Shown: piece by piece, positions 34,115 through 43,870 of the stretch
How the letters are laid out: each line of letters starts with the position of its first letter
Numbering within the stretch: the stretch's first letter is position 1
DNA from: Betaproteobacteria bacterium SCN1
GTDB lineage: Bacteria > Pseudomonadota > Gammaproteobacteria > Burkholderiales > Thiobacillaceae
Length of the DNA stretch: 64,000 nucleotides
Reading direction: 5' to 3'
Assembly (NCBI GenBank): GCA_008923315.1
Contig: WBSF01000001.1
Coordinates: 310,001 to 374,000 of the forward strand
Notes under the pieces: generated by a model
The model's input: the letters and a program-made list of their open reading frames with translations, nothing else
Database searches by the model: none
What the model was told of the DNA's origin: nothing
Translations under genes and position numbers: made by a program

Positions 34115-35866
34115 TCAGTTGCGTACATGTTCCCCTGGGGCGTCGCAAACAGTGGGGTATCCACTGGATTCAGCACCTATGAGCGGAGGCGCAACAACAT
34201 CACCGGAACGCTCTCGCAGCCACGCCGACCATGCGGGCCACCAGGAATCCGGATGCGTCTGCATCGTCGCTTGCCACTCATCCGGCGCCATGTATCCATC
34301 ACCGGCCGCGCGGGTATGGATTTGATATTGGCGGTTACCTCGGCCGGGCTCGCTCACGATGCCGCCGTTGTGTCCTCCAGTGGTCAGCACGAAAGTCAGC
34401 TCGGCCGAAGACAGGAGATGCAGCTTGTAAACCGAGCGCCAAGGCGCAATATGATCCGAGGCAGTGCCGACGCAAAACACCGGTACAGCGATGTCTCCCA
34501 CTGAAACGGGGCGACCCGTGACGGGATAACGCCCCGCGCTGAGATCGTTATTCAGGTAAAGGCGTCGGAGATACTGCGAATGCATCTTCGCGGGCAGGCG
34601 AGTCCCATCGGCATTCCAAGCCATCAGGTCGGTCATTGCCCGGCGATCGCCCAATAGGTATTCGTCAATCATGCGAGACCATATGAGATCGTAGGAACGC
34701 AGTAGCTGAAAAGCTCCGCTCATCTGGTCGGAGGTCAAATAACCGGTTTGAGCCATGCTGGCTTCCAACAGCGCCACTTGACTCTCGTTGATGAAAAGAC
34801 TCAGCTCGCCCGGTTCGCTGAAGTCCGTCTGTGCGGCAAGCAGGCTTACCGACACCAGCCGCGTATCGCCATCACGCGCCATGGCTGAAGCACCAATGGC
34901 CAGTAGCGTTCCGCCCAGGCAATAACCAGCCGCGTGGACTCCATGCCCGGGGACGACGGAAGTCACAGCGTCCAGCGCTGCATGCAGGCCGAACTCCAGG
35001 TACTCATCCATGCCCAAATCTCGATCCTCAGCATCCGGATTTCTCCAGGAGATGCAAAAAACCGTATGCCCTTGCGCAACCAGATACCGTATCAGCGAGT
35101 TATGCGGTGACAGATCCAGTACGTAGTACTTCATGATCCAGGCAGGAATGATCAGGATCGGTTCGGGATGGACTTTCTCGGTAGTGGGCGTGTACTGAAT
35201 CAGTTCGATCAGTCGATTTCTCAGAACGACTTTTCCTTCCGTGACCGCTACGTCGCGCCCAACGACGAAGTTCTCCGTTCCCGCGGGAGGCTGGCCGGAT
35301 AGTTGCCGACGCAAGTCGTCGAGAAAGTTGGACGTCCCCCGCGCTAGATTGGCGCCTTGCTCTGCGATGGTTCTTTTCAGGACAACGGGGTTGAAAACCG
35401 CAGCGTTGGCGGGCGAAAGCATTTCCAGCCACTGTTTGGCGCCAAACGCCAGCAGGCGTTGGTGTTTCGGATCCACTCCCCACACCCCCTGCGTGGCCTG
35501 CTCCCACCATTTGGTCTGATTGACGAATGAACTGCGGAAAAGGTCGTAGGGCCATTGATCCCATGCAGAATCGTTGAAGCGGCGGTCATTGACAGGTGAC
35601 CGGTCAGGAGCGGTGGCTCCCCGGTCCGGGTTGGCCCGATTCTTCTTCAATACGGCCATCCATTGCTCGGACAGGGAGGCTGCAAACGCCAAAAGCTCGG
35701 CTTGCTTGCCAGGACTGTTTGCTAAATGGCTCGCCCAGTCCACCCACGCGAGCAACGATGTCTCCGGCGAAATAGACGACCAAGCCTGTGCCCAAGCGAC
35801 ATGGGCATCCCCATCCAACTTCGGATTGATGGCTGAGTCGATATTGCCGTTCTTTTTATTCGTCAA
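34115..35866 (-). CDS. phaC: Class I polyhydroxyalkanoate synthase
   Basis: 583 residues, class I length. It polymerises (R)-3-hydroxybutyryl-CoA into PHB on granules. N-terminal PhaC_N region (QWPYDLFRSSFVNQTKWW), then an alpha/beta hydrolase fold with nucleophile box GYCLGG (C316), D471 in TASDHIAPW and H499 in TTGGHNGG, the complete Cys-Asp-His triad. WIMKYYVLDLSPHNSLIRYLV and DRDLGMDEY are conserved. It lies within the same cargo as phaB and phasin but not adjacent to a thiolase. Confidence 0.95.
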   Translation of the reverse strand: MTNKKNGNIDSAINPKLDGDAHVAWAQAWSSISPETSLLAWVDWASHLANSPGKQAELLAFAASLSEQWMAVLKKNRANPDRGATAPDRSPVNDRRFNDSAWDQWPYDLFRSSFVNQTKWWEQATQGVWGVDPKHQRLLAFGAKQWLEMLSPANAAVFNPVVLKRTIAEQGANLARGTSNFLDDLRRQLSGQPPAGTENFVVGRDVAVTEGKVVLRNRLIELIQYTPTTEKVHPEPILIIPAWIMKYYVLDLSPHNSLIRYLVAQGHTVFCISWRNPDAEDRDLGMDEYLEFGLHAALDAVTSVVPGHGVHAAGYCLGGTLLAIGASAMARDGDTRLVSVSLLAAQTDFSEPGELSLFINESQVALLEASMAQTGYLTSDQMSGAFQLLRSYDLIWSRMIDEYLLGDRRAMTDLMAWNADGTRLPAKMHSQYLRRLYLNNDLSAGRYPVTGRPVSVGDIAVPVFCVGTASDHIAPWRSVYKLHLLSSAELTFVLTTGGHNGGIVSEPGRGNRQYQIHTRAAGDGYMAPDEWQATMQTHPDSWWPAWSAWLRERSGDVVAPPLIGAESSGYPTVCDAPGEHVRN

Positions 35867-36009
35867 AGCGTATTACCTCTATTTCTGCACAAGTAGAAAG
35901 AGCCCCTTGCTTGAAAACGGGAGTCGATTGCGATTTCCTGGGCGACGACGCCTCGCCAGCGCGTCAGCGATGTATCCATCTGCCAGCTCGCTCCGCTGTT
36001 TCGCTTCGC

Positions 36010-37212
36010 CTAACCGGCCATCAGGCTGATTACCAGTGCGTTCGCAATATCGATGACGAACCCACATACCAGGGGCACCACAATGAACGCCTCGCGTGCC
36101 GCACCATGCTCCCGAGTCACCGCCGTCATGTTGGCGATGGCAGTGGCGGTAGATCCCAGCGCAATACCGCCGAAACCCGCGCACACCACGGCGGCTTGGT
36201 AATCCTTGCCCATTGCCCGAAAAACAATCAGCAAAACGAATGCGATGACCAGGGCAATCTGCACCAGCATCGCCGCCGTGATGAAGGCAAGCACGGGCTG
36301 CAGCTCCCAGAGCCTGAGTCCCATCAGCGCCATGGTCAGAAACAGGCCCAGTGAGATATCGGAGACCAGGGCAATGCCTGGCTGCATGCTCGGCCAGTTC
36401 CATAGACGTCCGCGCCCACTCGGCCTCGTCCAGTCGGCCACCATGCGCAGGAGAATCCCGGCCAGCAGGCAGCCCACAAAGGCGGGCAGCGTGACGGGGG
36501 TACGCGCTACCAAGGCATTGATTCCGTATCCCAGCATCAAGGCCAAGTTGAGCCAGAGCAATGCCAGCAGCACGCCGTAGTAGTCCAGGCGGGCATGCTG
36601 CTCATTGCTGTGCAGCGTGCCAATTTCCAGGGCGCTGTCTCCGGCTTGAAGCCGATGCCTGCGCATGAGCAGGCTTGCGATCGGGCCGCCGATGGTGCAG
36701 GCCGCGATCAGGCCGATCATGTTCGCTGCCAATCCCAGTTCCTGCGCTTGCGCAATGCCGAGGTTTTGAACGAAGTGATCGGACCAGGCCAAGGTGGTGC
36801 CCACGCCTCCGGTCAGGGAAATCGATCCCACCATCAGCCCGGCGCGCGGATCCAGGCCGAAGGCGCGTGCCATCTCCATCCCGGCCAGGTTCTGCAGCAC
36901 CATGAACCCGATGGCCAACCCCGACAGGATCAGCAAGGGCCGCCCACCATGGCGCAGCGTGCGGGCGTCGGTACCCAGGCCAATGGCCGCAAAGAAGTAC
37001 AGCAGCAGCGCGTCACGCGCTTCGAGATCGAAACTGACGACGATCCCCGCACCGTAGTACAGGGCGAAGACAACCAGGGCGCAGGCCAGGCCGCCCACCA
37101 GGGATTCCGGGATGCTGTATCGACGCAAGATGCCCCAACGCGCAACCAGGCCCTTGCCCACGAACAACAGCACGATGGCGAGCGTGAATCCATGGAAGGC
37201 ATCGATCGTCAT
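36010..37212 (-). CDS. gltS: Sodium/glutamate symporter, GltS family
   Basis: 400 residues, about ten membrane helices. GltS features: GSISLTGGVGTTLAWS and a second repeat VVCAGFGGIALGSTATAIANM, the two re-entrant-loop signatures, plus VVPLVCGFVIDIANALVI at the end. The ATG at 37212 overlaps the ackA stop (ATGA), so it is translated with acetate kinase. It imports glutamate with sodium; GltS near acetate kinase may support acid or stress metabolism (inference). Confidence 0.88.
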   Translation of the reverse strand: MTIDAFHGFTLAIVLLFVGKGLVARWGILRRYSIPESLVGGLACALVVFALYYGAGIVVSFDLEARDALLLYFFAAIGLGTDARTLRHGGRPLLILSGLAIGFMVLQNLAGMEMARAFGLDPRAGLMVGSISLTGGVGTTLAWSDHFVQNLGIAQAQELGLAANMIGLIAACTIGGPIASLLMRRHRLQAGDSALEIGTLHSNEQHARLDYYGVLLALLWLNLALMLGYGINALVARTPVTLPAFVGCLLAGILLRMVADWTRPSGRGRLWNWPSMQPGIALVSDISLGLFLTMALMGLRLWELQPVLAFITAAMLVQIALVIAFVLLIVFRAMGKDYQAAVVCAGFGGIALGSTATAIANMTAVTREHGAAREAFIVVPLVCGFVIDIANALVISLMAG

Positions 37213-38447
37213 CGCGCCTTCTCCCTGTCCAGGCAGGACAGTGCGTGGCTGGCGGCTATCCACTCTTCGTTGGTGGGCTCGACCGCCACGATGACCTGGC
37301 TGTGGTCGCTGGAAATCTTCGCCGCGTGGCTGGCGTTAGCATCGGTATCCAAGGCAATGCCCAAAAAGCCCAGCGCCGCACAGATGCGCTCGCGAATGAA
37401 CGCATTGTGTTCACCGACACCCGCCGTGAACACCAGCATGTCCAGGCCACCCAGCACGGCGACCAAGGCCCCGATCTCGCGTACGATGCGGCGCACGTAA
37501 AGGGCCAGTGCCAAGCGCGCTCGCTCCCCCGTTTCGCCTGCATCGTTCTCGTGCCCGACAATGACGCGCGGCTCGGCCGAGATTCCCGAAACGCCGAGCA
37601 GGCCGGACTCGTGATAGAGGACGCGCCCCACTTGCTCTAGTGAGAGCTTCTCGACTTCCATCAGGTAGAGCACCGCACCCGGATCGAGCGCGCCGGTGCG
37701 GGTGCCCATCATCAGGCCGTCAAGCGCGGAGAAGCCCATGGTGGTGGCCACGCTTTTGAGTCCTTGCATGGCGCACAGACTGGCGCCACTGCCCAAGTGG
37801 GCAACGACGGTGCGCCCGCACGCGGCGTCGCCATGGCGTTCGGGCAAGGCCACTGCCATGTACTCATACGACAGGCCGTGAAACCCGTACCGACGCAGAC
37901 CGCGCTCCCATGCGGCATAGGGCAACGGCAGGATCTTCTCGACCTGGGGCAAAGTGTGGTGGAAGGCCGTGTCGAAGCAAGCCATCTGTGGCAGATCTGG
38001 CTGCTCCCGCAGCAGGATCTCCACGGCTTCGAGCGCGAATGGCTGGTGCAGCGGGGCCAGAGGAATGTAGCCCTTGAGGTCGGCCAGGACATTTGCGTCC
38101 AGGCGCACGGGCATGGAGTATTTGCTGCCGCCGTGGACGATACGGTGGGCGACCGTACCTACGTGGCGGCCGTCGAGCCGCCGGCTGACACGATCGCGGA
38201 TGAGGCGCAGTGCGGCGCGATACGGATGTGCCGTGTCCAGTTCGATCGAGAACGGCGCAACTCCGGTCTCTCCGAAATCCGGGTTGGCGCCGCCGATTCC
38301 CTGCACCTTGCCATTCCACAATGCCTGACGCGGCAGTGGCGCGGCCGAGGAATCGAACACCGCAAACTTGATGCTGGATGAACCGCAGTTCAGCACAAGG
38401 ATCAGTCCGTGTTCGCGGCGCCCGGAGCGGGCCATGGTGACGTCCAT
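37209..38447 (-). CDS. ackA: Acetate kinase
   Basis: 412 residues. Converts acetyl-phosphate and ADP to acetate and ATP. Signatures: LNCGSSSIKFAVF near the N-terminus, RIVHGG, FDTAFHHTLP, RYGFHGLSYEY, VAHLGSGASLCA, MGTRTGALDPG and FTAGVGEHN. GAGGA lies 8 bp before the ATG at 38447; homology begins about 15 residues later, so the ATG at 38435 is also possible. Pairs functionally with the phosphoketolase-like and Pta-like genes in the cargo. Confidence 0.95.
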   Translation of the reverse strand: MDVTMARSGRREHGLILVLNCGSSSIKFAVFDSSAAPLPRQALWNGKVQGIGGANPDFGETGVAPFSIELDTAHPYRAALRLIRDRVSRRLDGRHVGTVAHRIVHGGSKYSMPVRLDANVLADLKGYIPLAPLHQPFALEAVEILLREQPDLPQMACFDTAFHHTLPQVEKILPLPYAAWERGLRRYGFHGLSYEYMAVALPERHGDAACGRTVVAHLGSGASLCAMQGLKSVATTMGFSALDGLMMGTRTGALDPGAVLYLMEVEKLSLEQVGRVLYHESGLLGVSGISAEPRVIVGHENDAGETGERARLALALYVRRIVREIGALVAVLGGLDMLVFTAGVGEHNAFIRERICAALGFLGIALDTDANASHAAKISSDHSQVIVAVEPTNEEWIAASHALSCLDREKAR

Positions 38448-38526
38448 CAGGTCGTCCTCTCTGCGCGCCGTCCGCGCGACTTCGCCGAGGTGTGCGGGGG
38501 TGTCTGCTGTCTCATCGTCTTCAGAC

Positions 38527-39279
38527 TCAGCGCGCCGTGTAGCCGCCATCGGCGATGAGCTGGGTGCCCACAAGGAAGCTGCTTCCTTCCGACAGCAAAA
38601 ACGCCACGGCATGGGCGATTTCGTCCGATGTACCCAGACGACCGATCGGATGCAGGTCAACGGCCTTCTGGAGGGCCGATTCATCCAGGAAATCCAGGAT
38701 GGGCGTACGCACGTAACCGGGATGAATCGAATTGATCCGGATTCCCTTGGACGCATAGGCCAGTCCTGCCGAGCGGGTCAGCCCGGTCACGCCATGTTTG
38801 GCTGCGACGTACGCAGGGTTCGCTGCGTCGCCCACCACCCCCAGGATGGAGGAGACGTTGACGATGGCGCCGCCTCCCGAGCGCAGGATGGCGGGAATCT
38901 GATGGCGCAGGCCATAGAACACGCCGTTCAGGTTGACATCGATCACCCGGCGCCAGGCGGCAGGGTCCAGTTCTCCCGCCGGGCTCTGGTCGCCACCGAT
39001 ACCGGCGTTGTTGACGGCAAAATGAAGGTCGCCGAACGTATCGACCGCGCAGGCCACGGCAGCCTGGACCTCATCGATGCATGCCACGTCGGCCACGTTG
39101 GCCACGGCGTGGCCGCCCTCGGCGTTGATGAGGCTGGTGACGCGCTGCGCATTGTCGGCGCTGACATCGGAGACGACTACATTCAGGCCGTTGCTTGCAA
39201 GCAGCCGGGCAATGGCCTCGCCAATGCCAGACCCTGCACCGGTGACCAGGGCTACGCGGCCAGAGAATGAGTACTGCAT
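38527..39279 (-). CDS. SDR-family oxidoreductase
   Basis: 250 residues, classical SDR. Cofactor motif TGAGSGIGEAIA (14-25), NNAGIGG, catalytic Ser in NVSSILG and YVAAK (Tyr/Lys). Asp in VVSDVS after strand 2 points to NAD rather than NADP preference. Ends GTQLIADGGYTAR. Substrate unknown; neighbours suggest hydroxyacyl or sugar derivatives, possibly a 3-hydroxybutyrate or cyclohexanol-type dehydrogenase. Confidence 0.9.
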   Translation of the reverse strand: MQYSFSGRVALVTGAGSGIGEAIARLLASNGLNVVVSDVSADNAQRVTSLINAEGGHAVANVADVACIDEVQAAVACAVDTFGDLHFAVNNAGIGGDQSPAGELDPAAWRRVIDVNLNGVFYGLRHQIPAILRSGGGAIVNVSSILGVVGDAANPAYVAAKHGVTGLTRSAGLAYASKGIRINSIHPGYVRTPILDFLDESALQKAVDLHPIGRLGTSDEIAHAVAFLLSEGSSFLVGTQLIADGGYTAR

Positions 39280-39340
39280 GGTGTTTCCTCCAAAGGGGTG
39301 GATTAAAAAGAGGGGGTTAATAAGTTGCCGATAAGTCGGC

Positions 39341-40765
39341 TCAAGGGGGTGACAGCCGATAGTGGTCGGCCAGCATCAGTGCGATCGCGCATGAGGCGAT
39401 GCGTGTATCACGCGAGTCGGCGCGGCTGGTCAGAATGACCGGCACCTTGGCTCCAAGAACGATCCCGGCGCTGGCTGCGCCGCCCATGAAGATCAACTGC
39501 TTGGCAAGCATGTTGCCGCTCTCCAGGTCAGGCACGACGAGGATGTCAGCTTGCCCGGCGACCTCGGAAACGATCCCCTTGATACGCGCAGCGGCGATGG
39601 AGACGGCGTTGTCGAAGGCCAGCGGCCCGTCGAGCAGGCCGCCAGTGATCTGGCCGCGATCGGCCATCTTGCACAGCGCCGCAGCGTCCAGCGTGGCCGC
39701 CATCGTCGGGCTGACCGTCTCGACCGCGGCCAGGATCGCGACCTTGGGTTCGCGCACGCCGATCACCTGTGCCAGCTCGATGGCGTTGCGGATGATGTCT
39801 GCCTTCTGTTCCAGATTCGGGGCGATATTGATCGCCGCATCGGTGACGATGAACGGGCGCGGATAGGCCGGTGTCTGCAACAGGAAGCAATGGCTGACCC
39901 GGCGCTTGGTGCGCAACCCCGCTGCTGCCGAAACCAGCGCGGACATCAGTTCGTCGGTGTGCAGACTCCCTTTCATCAGGGCTTCGACTTCGCCATTGGC
40001 CGCCAAGGCTACGGCTTGCTGCGCGGCGGCGTGGCTGTGGGGTGTGTCCACAATGGTGACGTCGGCCAGATCCAGCCCGGCCTCTGTGGCGACTGCTTCC
40101 AGCCGCGCCCGTGATCCGACCAGCACCGGTTCGATCAACCCCGCGTGGCGTGCTTCGAGCGCAGCGGACAGACTGGGGGCATCGCAGGGATGGGCGACGG
40201 CCACCCGAATCGGTTGCAAGTGCGCGACGTGCGCCAGCAGGCGTTGCAGGCCTGTGTGGCCCTGCGCATCCGGGTGGATTTCCGGCAACGCGGTGCGCGT
40301 TCGTTCAATGCGCTCAGTGGGCGCCGCGACCTCTACCTGGCCTTGGAAAACCGCCGCATCCTCCTGGTTGGTGCAGGCGCAGGCCAGCGTGATACGCCGA
40401 GTGGCGGTGTCCTTGCTGGTCACCTGCACTCGCACGGTCAGCCTGTCGCCGGGCCGAATCGCCCCGAGGAAGCGCAGGTTCTGGCTGACATGCAGGGTTC
40501 CGGGTCCCGGCAGGCGTGTTCCCAGCACAGCCGAGATCAGGACGTTTGCACAAATGGCCTCGGTGGTGTCCCGCGAGGGCGAAGACACCGAAGATTCCGG
40601 ATCCACATCATCGCCCGATTGCAGCGCGAACATCTGGATGTCTTGCGGCGAAAACGCGCGTTCGAGGCTGGCGCTGTCGCCAATGGCGATCTCGTCGAAG
40701 GTGCGGTTGCGCAAAACCTGCAATGCGTCGGCGGCGCCATCGACCGGTGCGGAGGACGTCGTCAT
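39341..40765 (-). CDS. MaoC-like hydratase fused to phosphate acetyl/butyryltransferase
   Basis: 474 residues in two domains. Residues ~20-150 form a MaoC-like hot-dog domain (RNRTFDEIAIGDSASLERAFSPQDIQMFA; GTLHVSQNLRFLGAIRPGDRLTVRVQV), which in related proteins is an (R)-enoyl-CoA hydratase. Residues ~175-474 form a PTA/PTB domain (LIEPVLVGSRARLEAVA, GSLHTDELMSA, FIVTDAAINIAPN, ANMLAKQLIFMGGA-like end). It could convert acetyl-phosphate to acetyl-CoA and supply (R)-3-hydroxyacyl-CoA. Its start overlaps the DUF3141 stop (ATGA). Confidence 0.88.
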   Translation of the reverse strand: MTTSSAPVDGAADALQVLRNRTFDEIAIGDSASLERAFSPQDIQMFALQSGDDVDPESSVSSPSRDTTEAICANVLISAVLGTRLPGPGTLHVSQNLRFLGAIRPGDRLTVRVQVTSKDTATRRITLACACTNQEDAAVFQGQVEVAAPTERIERTRTALPEIHPDAQGHTGLQRLLAHVAHLQPIRVAVAHPCDAPSLSAALEARHAGLIEPVLVGSRARLEAVATEAGLDLADVTIVDTPHSHAAAQQAVALAANGEVEALMKGSLHTDELMSALVSAAAGLRTKRRVSHCFLLQTPAYPRPFIVTDAAINIAPNLEQKADIIRNAIELAQVIGVREPKVAILAAVETVSPTMAATLDAAALCKMADRGQITGGLLDGPLAFDNAVSIAAARIKGIVSEVAGQADILVVPDLESGNMLAKQLIFMGGAASAGIVLGAKVPVILTSRADSRDTRIASCAIALMLADHYRLSPP

Positions 40766-43038
40766 TTGTCTTTCCCACGCCGTGTTTGACTTGTGCGCGG
40801 CGCGGCTGGCGTCTTCGACGCCGTTTTCTTCTGAGGCGCCTGCGCCTGGTGGTCCGCCTGCTCGAACAGGGCGGCAACCTGCTCCAGCCTGGCTTGCTCC
40901 TGTGCGGACAGCACACCGCCGCTGCCAATCACTTGCACGATCATTCCCGCCACCTGGCGGATCTCATCAGGCGCTATGTCGTTCAGCAATTCGGGGATGG
41001 CGGACACCGTGGCGTCCTTGTCGAGCCTCATGAGCAAAGCCTGACGACGCACGAGGTGGCGAAAGGCCTGCATGTCGAAGTCGCTGCCCAGGTGGGGACG
41101 CACCAGTTGCTCTGCGTGCCGGAAGTGCCGCCCGTCGGCCTCGCCACGCGCCGCGAGCACGAAGAACAGTGCCCGTATGACGGCTTCGGCGAGCCCGCCG
41201 CTGTGAATATCCGCTTCGAGCCGTGTCAACTCTTGCGCCAGATACTGGCGATGCTCGGGCGTCTCGCTGGGACGGGGTCGCGGCGGTGCATCGTCGTGCA
41301 GGCTCTGTCCAGTCATGGCCTGCACCAGCGGCAGGCTGTACAGCGTGTCAAACGCCTGTGCGTAGATCTGGTCGCGGCAATCACGGAATTGATCCAGCAT
41401 CTGTTCGACGGCGGTGGAAAACTGCGCCTGCAGTTGCAGGAAAGGGTTGGCCTCGGAGACGGGCTGACGATGGTCGCGCACGTGTTGCGCAGCCTCATGT
41501 ACTGCGGCGGCGAGCGGATGCCTGTCAGACCACAATTCATAGCCCATGCGCAGCGGATGCAGCGGCTCCAGCCACTTCGCACCCTGGTCCGTGACCAGGG
41601 CACGCATCCATGGCTGCACGAAGCTGCGGTAGCAAGCCAGGTTGACCTCGGAGATCCGCGCAACGGCGGCGAACCGGCGATCGTTCTCAGGGTCGGGACG
41701 GACGATCTCACGGACTTCATCGATGTTGCTGCGCTGGATCCGAGTCAGGTAGGCGTTCCCGGTCGGCTCGCCTTCCTGCGACCCGTCTGGATTTTCATCG
41801 ACCAGCATGCGGTGGATACCGGCCGGCAGCACGTCGATGACGTCGATGTTGGCGGCGAACTCTTGGTGCTCTTTACGCCCGACGCTGCCGGAGACGAAGA
41901 TTCCCAGATGTCCGATGCTGTCATGGGTAGCGTAGACGATGGTCTGGTCATGTCCCAGCACGTCCAGGTCGTTGCGGTACAGGTCGGTGATCCAGCCCAG
42001 GGCCTGGGGCGGCGGGGTGATGTTGTCCCCATAGGAGCAGAACACCACGATCGGCGAGCGAATATTGCGCAGGTCGATGCGCACGCCATCGGATGTCATC
42101 AGTTGGGCGGTGCTCAGCTTGTTGCCGATGAACAGGTTATCGACGATGTACTGCATCTCCACGTCATTCAGGAAGACGTGGCCGCCCCAGTACTTTTCGA
42201 ACTGCAAGTAGCGCGGGCCTTCCGTGTCGACATTGGCGTACAGGTTGTACTGTTTGCTCCAAAGCGTATTGGCCGGGTCCAGGTTTTCAAAGTTCTGTAC
42301 CAGCCAGGCACCGTCGAACCGGCCGGCGCCCAGATCGCTGGTCAATGCCGTCAACCAGCTACCGCCAGTGAGGCCGCCCGCGTAGCGCATCGGGTTATCA
42401 CCGGCCCAGTAGGACAGCGGCGCACCGGCCACGATGATCGGCCCGAACAGCTCGGGCCAGACAGCGGCTGCCATCAGAATCTGCCAGCCCGCCTGGCAAT
42501 TGCCGATGACAGCGGGCTTGCCGCGGCTGCCGGGGTGCAGCTCGCCGACCCTGCGCACGAAGGCCGCTTCGGCGCGCATGACGTCCTCGACGGTCTGGCC
42601 GGGAACGGGATCGGGCAGAAAGCCAACGAAGTAGCAGGGATGACCAGCCTTGAGGGCCGCGCCGACCTCACTATCGGGTTTGAAGCCGCCAATGCCTGGG
42701 CCGTGGCCCGCGCGGGGATCGACCACCACGAACGGTCGCTTGTGGGGATCGCTCGTCGTGTCGGCTGGCGGCAGGATACGTACGAGGCCATAGTTGACCG
42801 GCTGCGGAAGGTCCAGCCCGGACATGATGACCTCAGAGGCGAAGTCGAGTACGTTCGGCGTCTGCTCCTGCAAATGCTCCAGGTACTGGTTGCCGCGTTG
42901 GCGGCGAACGTCGGCATACAGAATGGATCGCTGCCAGGCATCCACTGCATACTCGGTTGCCATCGCCGATAGTCGCAACGGGTCCCACAGCAACTGCCCC
43001 CAATCGGCCGCTGGTGATGTCGTGGTGTCTCGATTCAT
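40762..43038 (-). CDS. DUF3141 protein with PhaC-like Cys-hydrolase features
   Basis: 758 residues from the ATG at 43038. The N-terminal ~400 residues form an alpha/beta-hydrolase-like domain: VVDPRAGHGPGIGGFKPDSEVGAAL, a nucleophile-like box GNCQAGW with C181, an acid candidate D338 (CSYGDNITPP) and a base candidate H377 (HDSIGHLGIF). This triad pattern mirrors that of PHA synthase. The C-terminal ~370 residues are helical with a K/A/T-rich tail. Translated with the Pta-like gene and lying next to phaB and phasin, it probably acts on PHB or hydroxyacyl-CoA; no activity is established. Confidence 0.85.
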   Translation of the reverse strand: MNRDTTTSPAADWGQLLWDPLRLSAMATEYAVDAWQRSILYADVRRQRGNQYLEHLQEQTPNVLDFASEVIMSGLDLPQPVNYGLVRILPPADTTSDPHKRPFVVVDPRAGHGPGIGGFKPDSEVGAALKAGHPCYFVGFLPDPVPGQTVEDVMRAEAAFVRRVGELHPGSRGKPAVIGNCQAGWQILMAAAVWPELFGPIIVAGAPLSYWAGDNPMRYAGGLTGGSWLTALTSDLGAGRFDGAWLVQNFENLDPANTLWSKQYNLYANVDTEGPRYLQFEKYWGGHVFLNDVEMQYIVDNLFIGNKLSTAQLMTSDGVRIDLRNIRSPIVVFCSYGDNITPPPQALGWITDLYRNDLDVLGHDQTIVYATHDSIGHLGIFVSGSVGRKEHQEFAANIDVIDVLPAGIHRMLVDENPDGSQEGEPTGNAYLTRIQRSNIDEVREIVRPDPENDRRFAAVARISEVNLACYRSFVQPWMRALVTDQGAKWLEPLHPLRMGYELWSDRHPLAAAVHEAAQHVRDHRQPVSEANPFLQLQAQFSTAVEQMLDQFRDCRDQIYAQAFDTLYSLPLVQAMTGQSLHDDAPPRPRPSETPEHRQYLAQELTRLEADIHSGGLAEAVIRALFFVLAARGEADGRHFRHAEQLVRPHLGSDFDMQAFRHLVRRQALLMRLDKDATVSAIPELLNDIAPDEIRQVAGMIVQVIGSGGVLSAQEQARLEQVAALFEQADHQAQAPQKKTASKTPAAPRTSQTRRGKDK

Positions 43039-43123
43039 GGCGATGGGCACTCCTTCTGTGATGAAACTGAAAAATTGAATGGCAAGGGGCCGCAGGCACA
43101 TCGTCTTGCTGGCCCTTCCTCAC

Positions 43124-43870
43124 TCAGTACATATGCTGGCCACCGTTCATCGATACATTGCTGCCGGTCATGAACCCCGCAGATTCACTGACGATGAATG
43201 CAACCAGTGCAGCGATTTCCTCAGGCCGTCCCAGACGACCCACGGGAATACCGGCAATCACTTGCTTGACCACTTCTTCCGACATGCTCGTCACCATCTT
43301 CGTATCCAGATACCCCGGCGAGACGGTGTTGACCGTCACGCCCTTGCGCGCCACCTCCTGCGCAAGGGCTTTGGTGAATCCATGCATGCCGGCCTTTGCG
43401 GCGGAGTAGTTGGTCTGGCCGAACTGCCCCTTGGAGCCGTTGATGGAGGCGATGTTGACGATCCTGCCCCAGCCGCGTTCGAGCATGCCGTCGATGAATG
43501 GCCGGGTGACGTTGAAAACGGAGTCGAGATTGACGCGCAGGACCGCATCCCAATCGGCGTAGCTCAGCTTGCGGAACGTAGCATCGCGCGTGATGCCCGC
43601 GTTGTTGACCAGAATGTCGATGTGGTAACCGTCTGCTTGAATGAGGCCGGCCAACTCCTGGCAGGAGGCATGGTCGGCCACATCCGCGCCGTAGGCGATG
43701 AAGTTGTAGCCTTCGTCCGTCTGGGCTTCCAACCACGCGCCGATGCTGGCATTGCCTGGCGAGTGGACGACGAGCACGGTATGGCCAACATCGTGTAAGG
43801 CTCGGGCGATGGCCGCGCCCAGGCCACCGTTGCCGCCCGTGACCAGGGCGGTACGTTGTTCAGCCGGCAT
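43124..43870 (-). CDS. phaB: Acetoacetyl-CoA reductase
   Basis: 248 residues. SDR with TGGNGGLGAAIARAL, NNAGITRDATFRKLSYADWDAVLRVNLDSVFNVTRP, INGSKGQFGQTNYSAAKAGMHGFTKALAQE and NTVSPGYLDTKMV, all diagnostic for PhaB. It reduces acetoacetyl-CoA to (R)-3-hydroxybutyryl-CoA with NADPH. The ATG at 43870 lies inside the 3' end of the phasin gene (11-bp overlap). No phaA thiolase is beside it. Confidence 0.95.
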   Translation of the reverse strand: MPAEQRTALVTGGNGGLGAAIARALHDVGHTVLVVHSPGNASIGAWLEAQTDEGYNFIAYGADVADHASCQELAGLIQADGYHIDILVNNAGITRDATFRKLSYADWDAVLRVNLDSVFNVTRPFIDGMLERGWGRIVNIASINGSKGQFGQTNYSAAKAGMHGFTKALAQEVARKGVTVNTVSPGYLDTKMVTSMSEEVVKQVIAGIPVGRLGRPEEIAALVAFIVSESAGFMTGSNVSMNGGQHMY

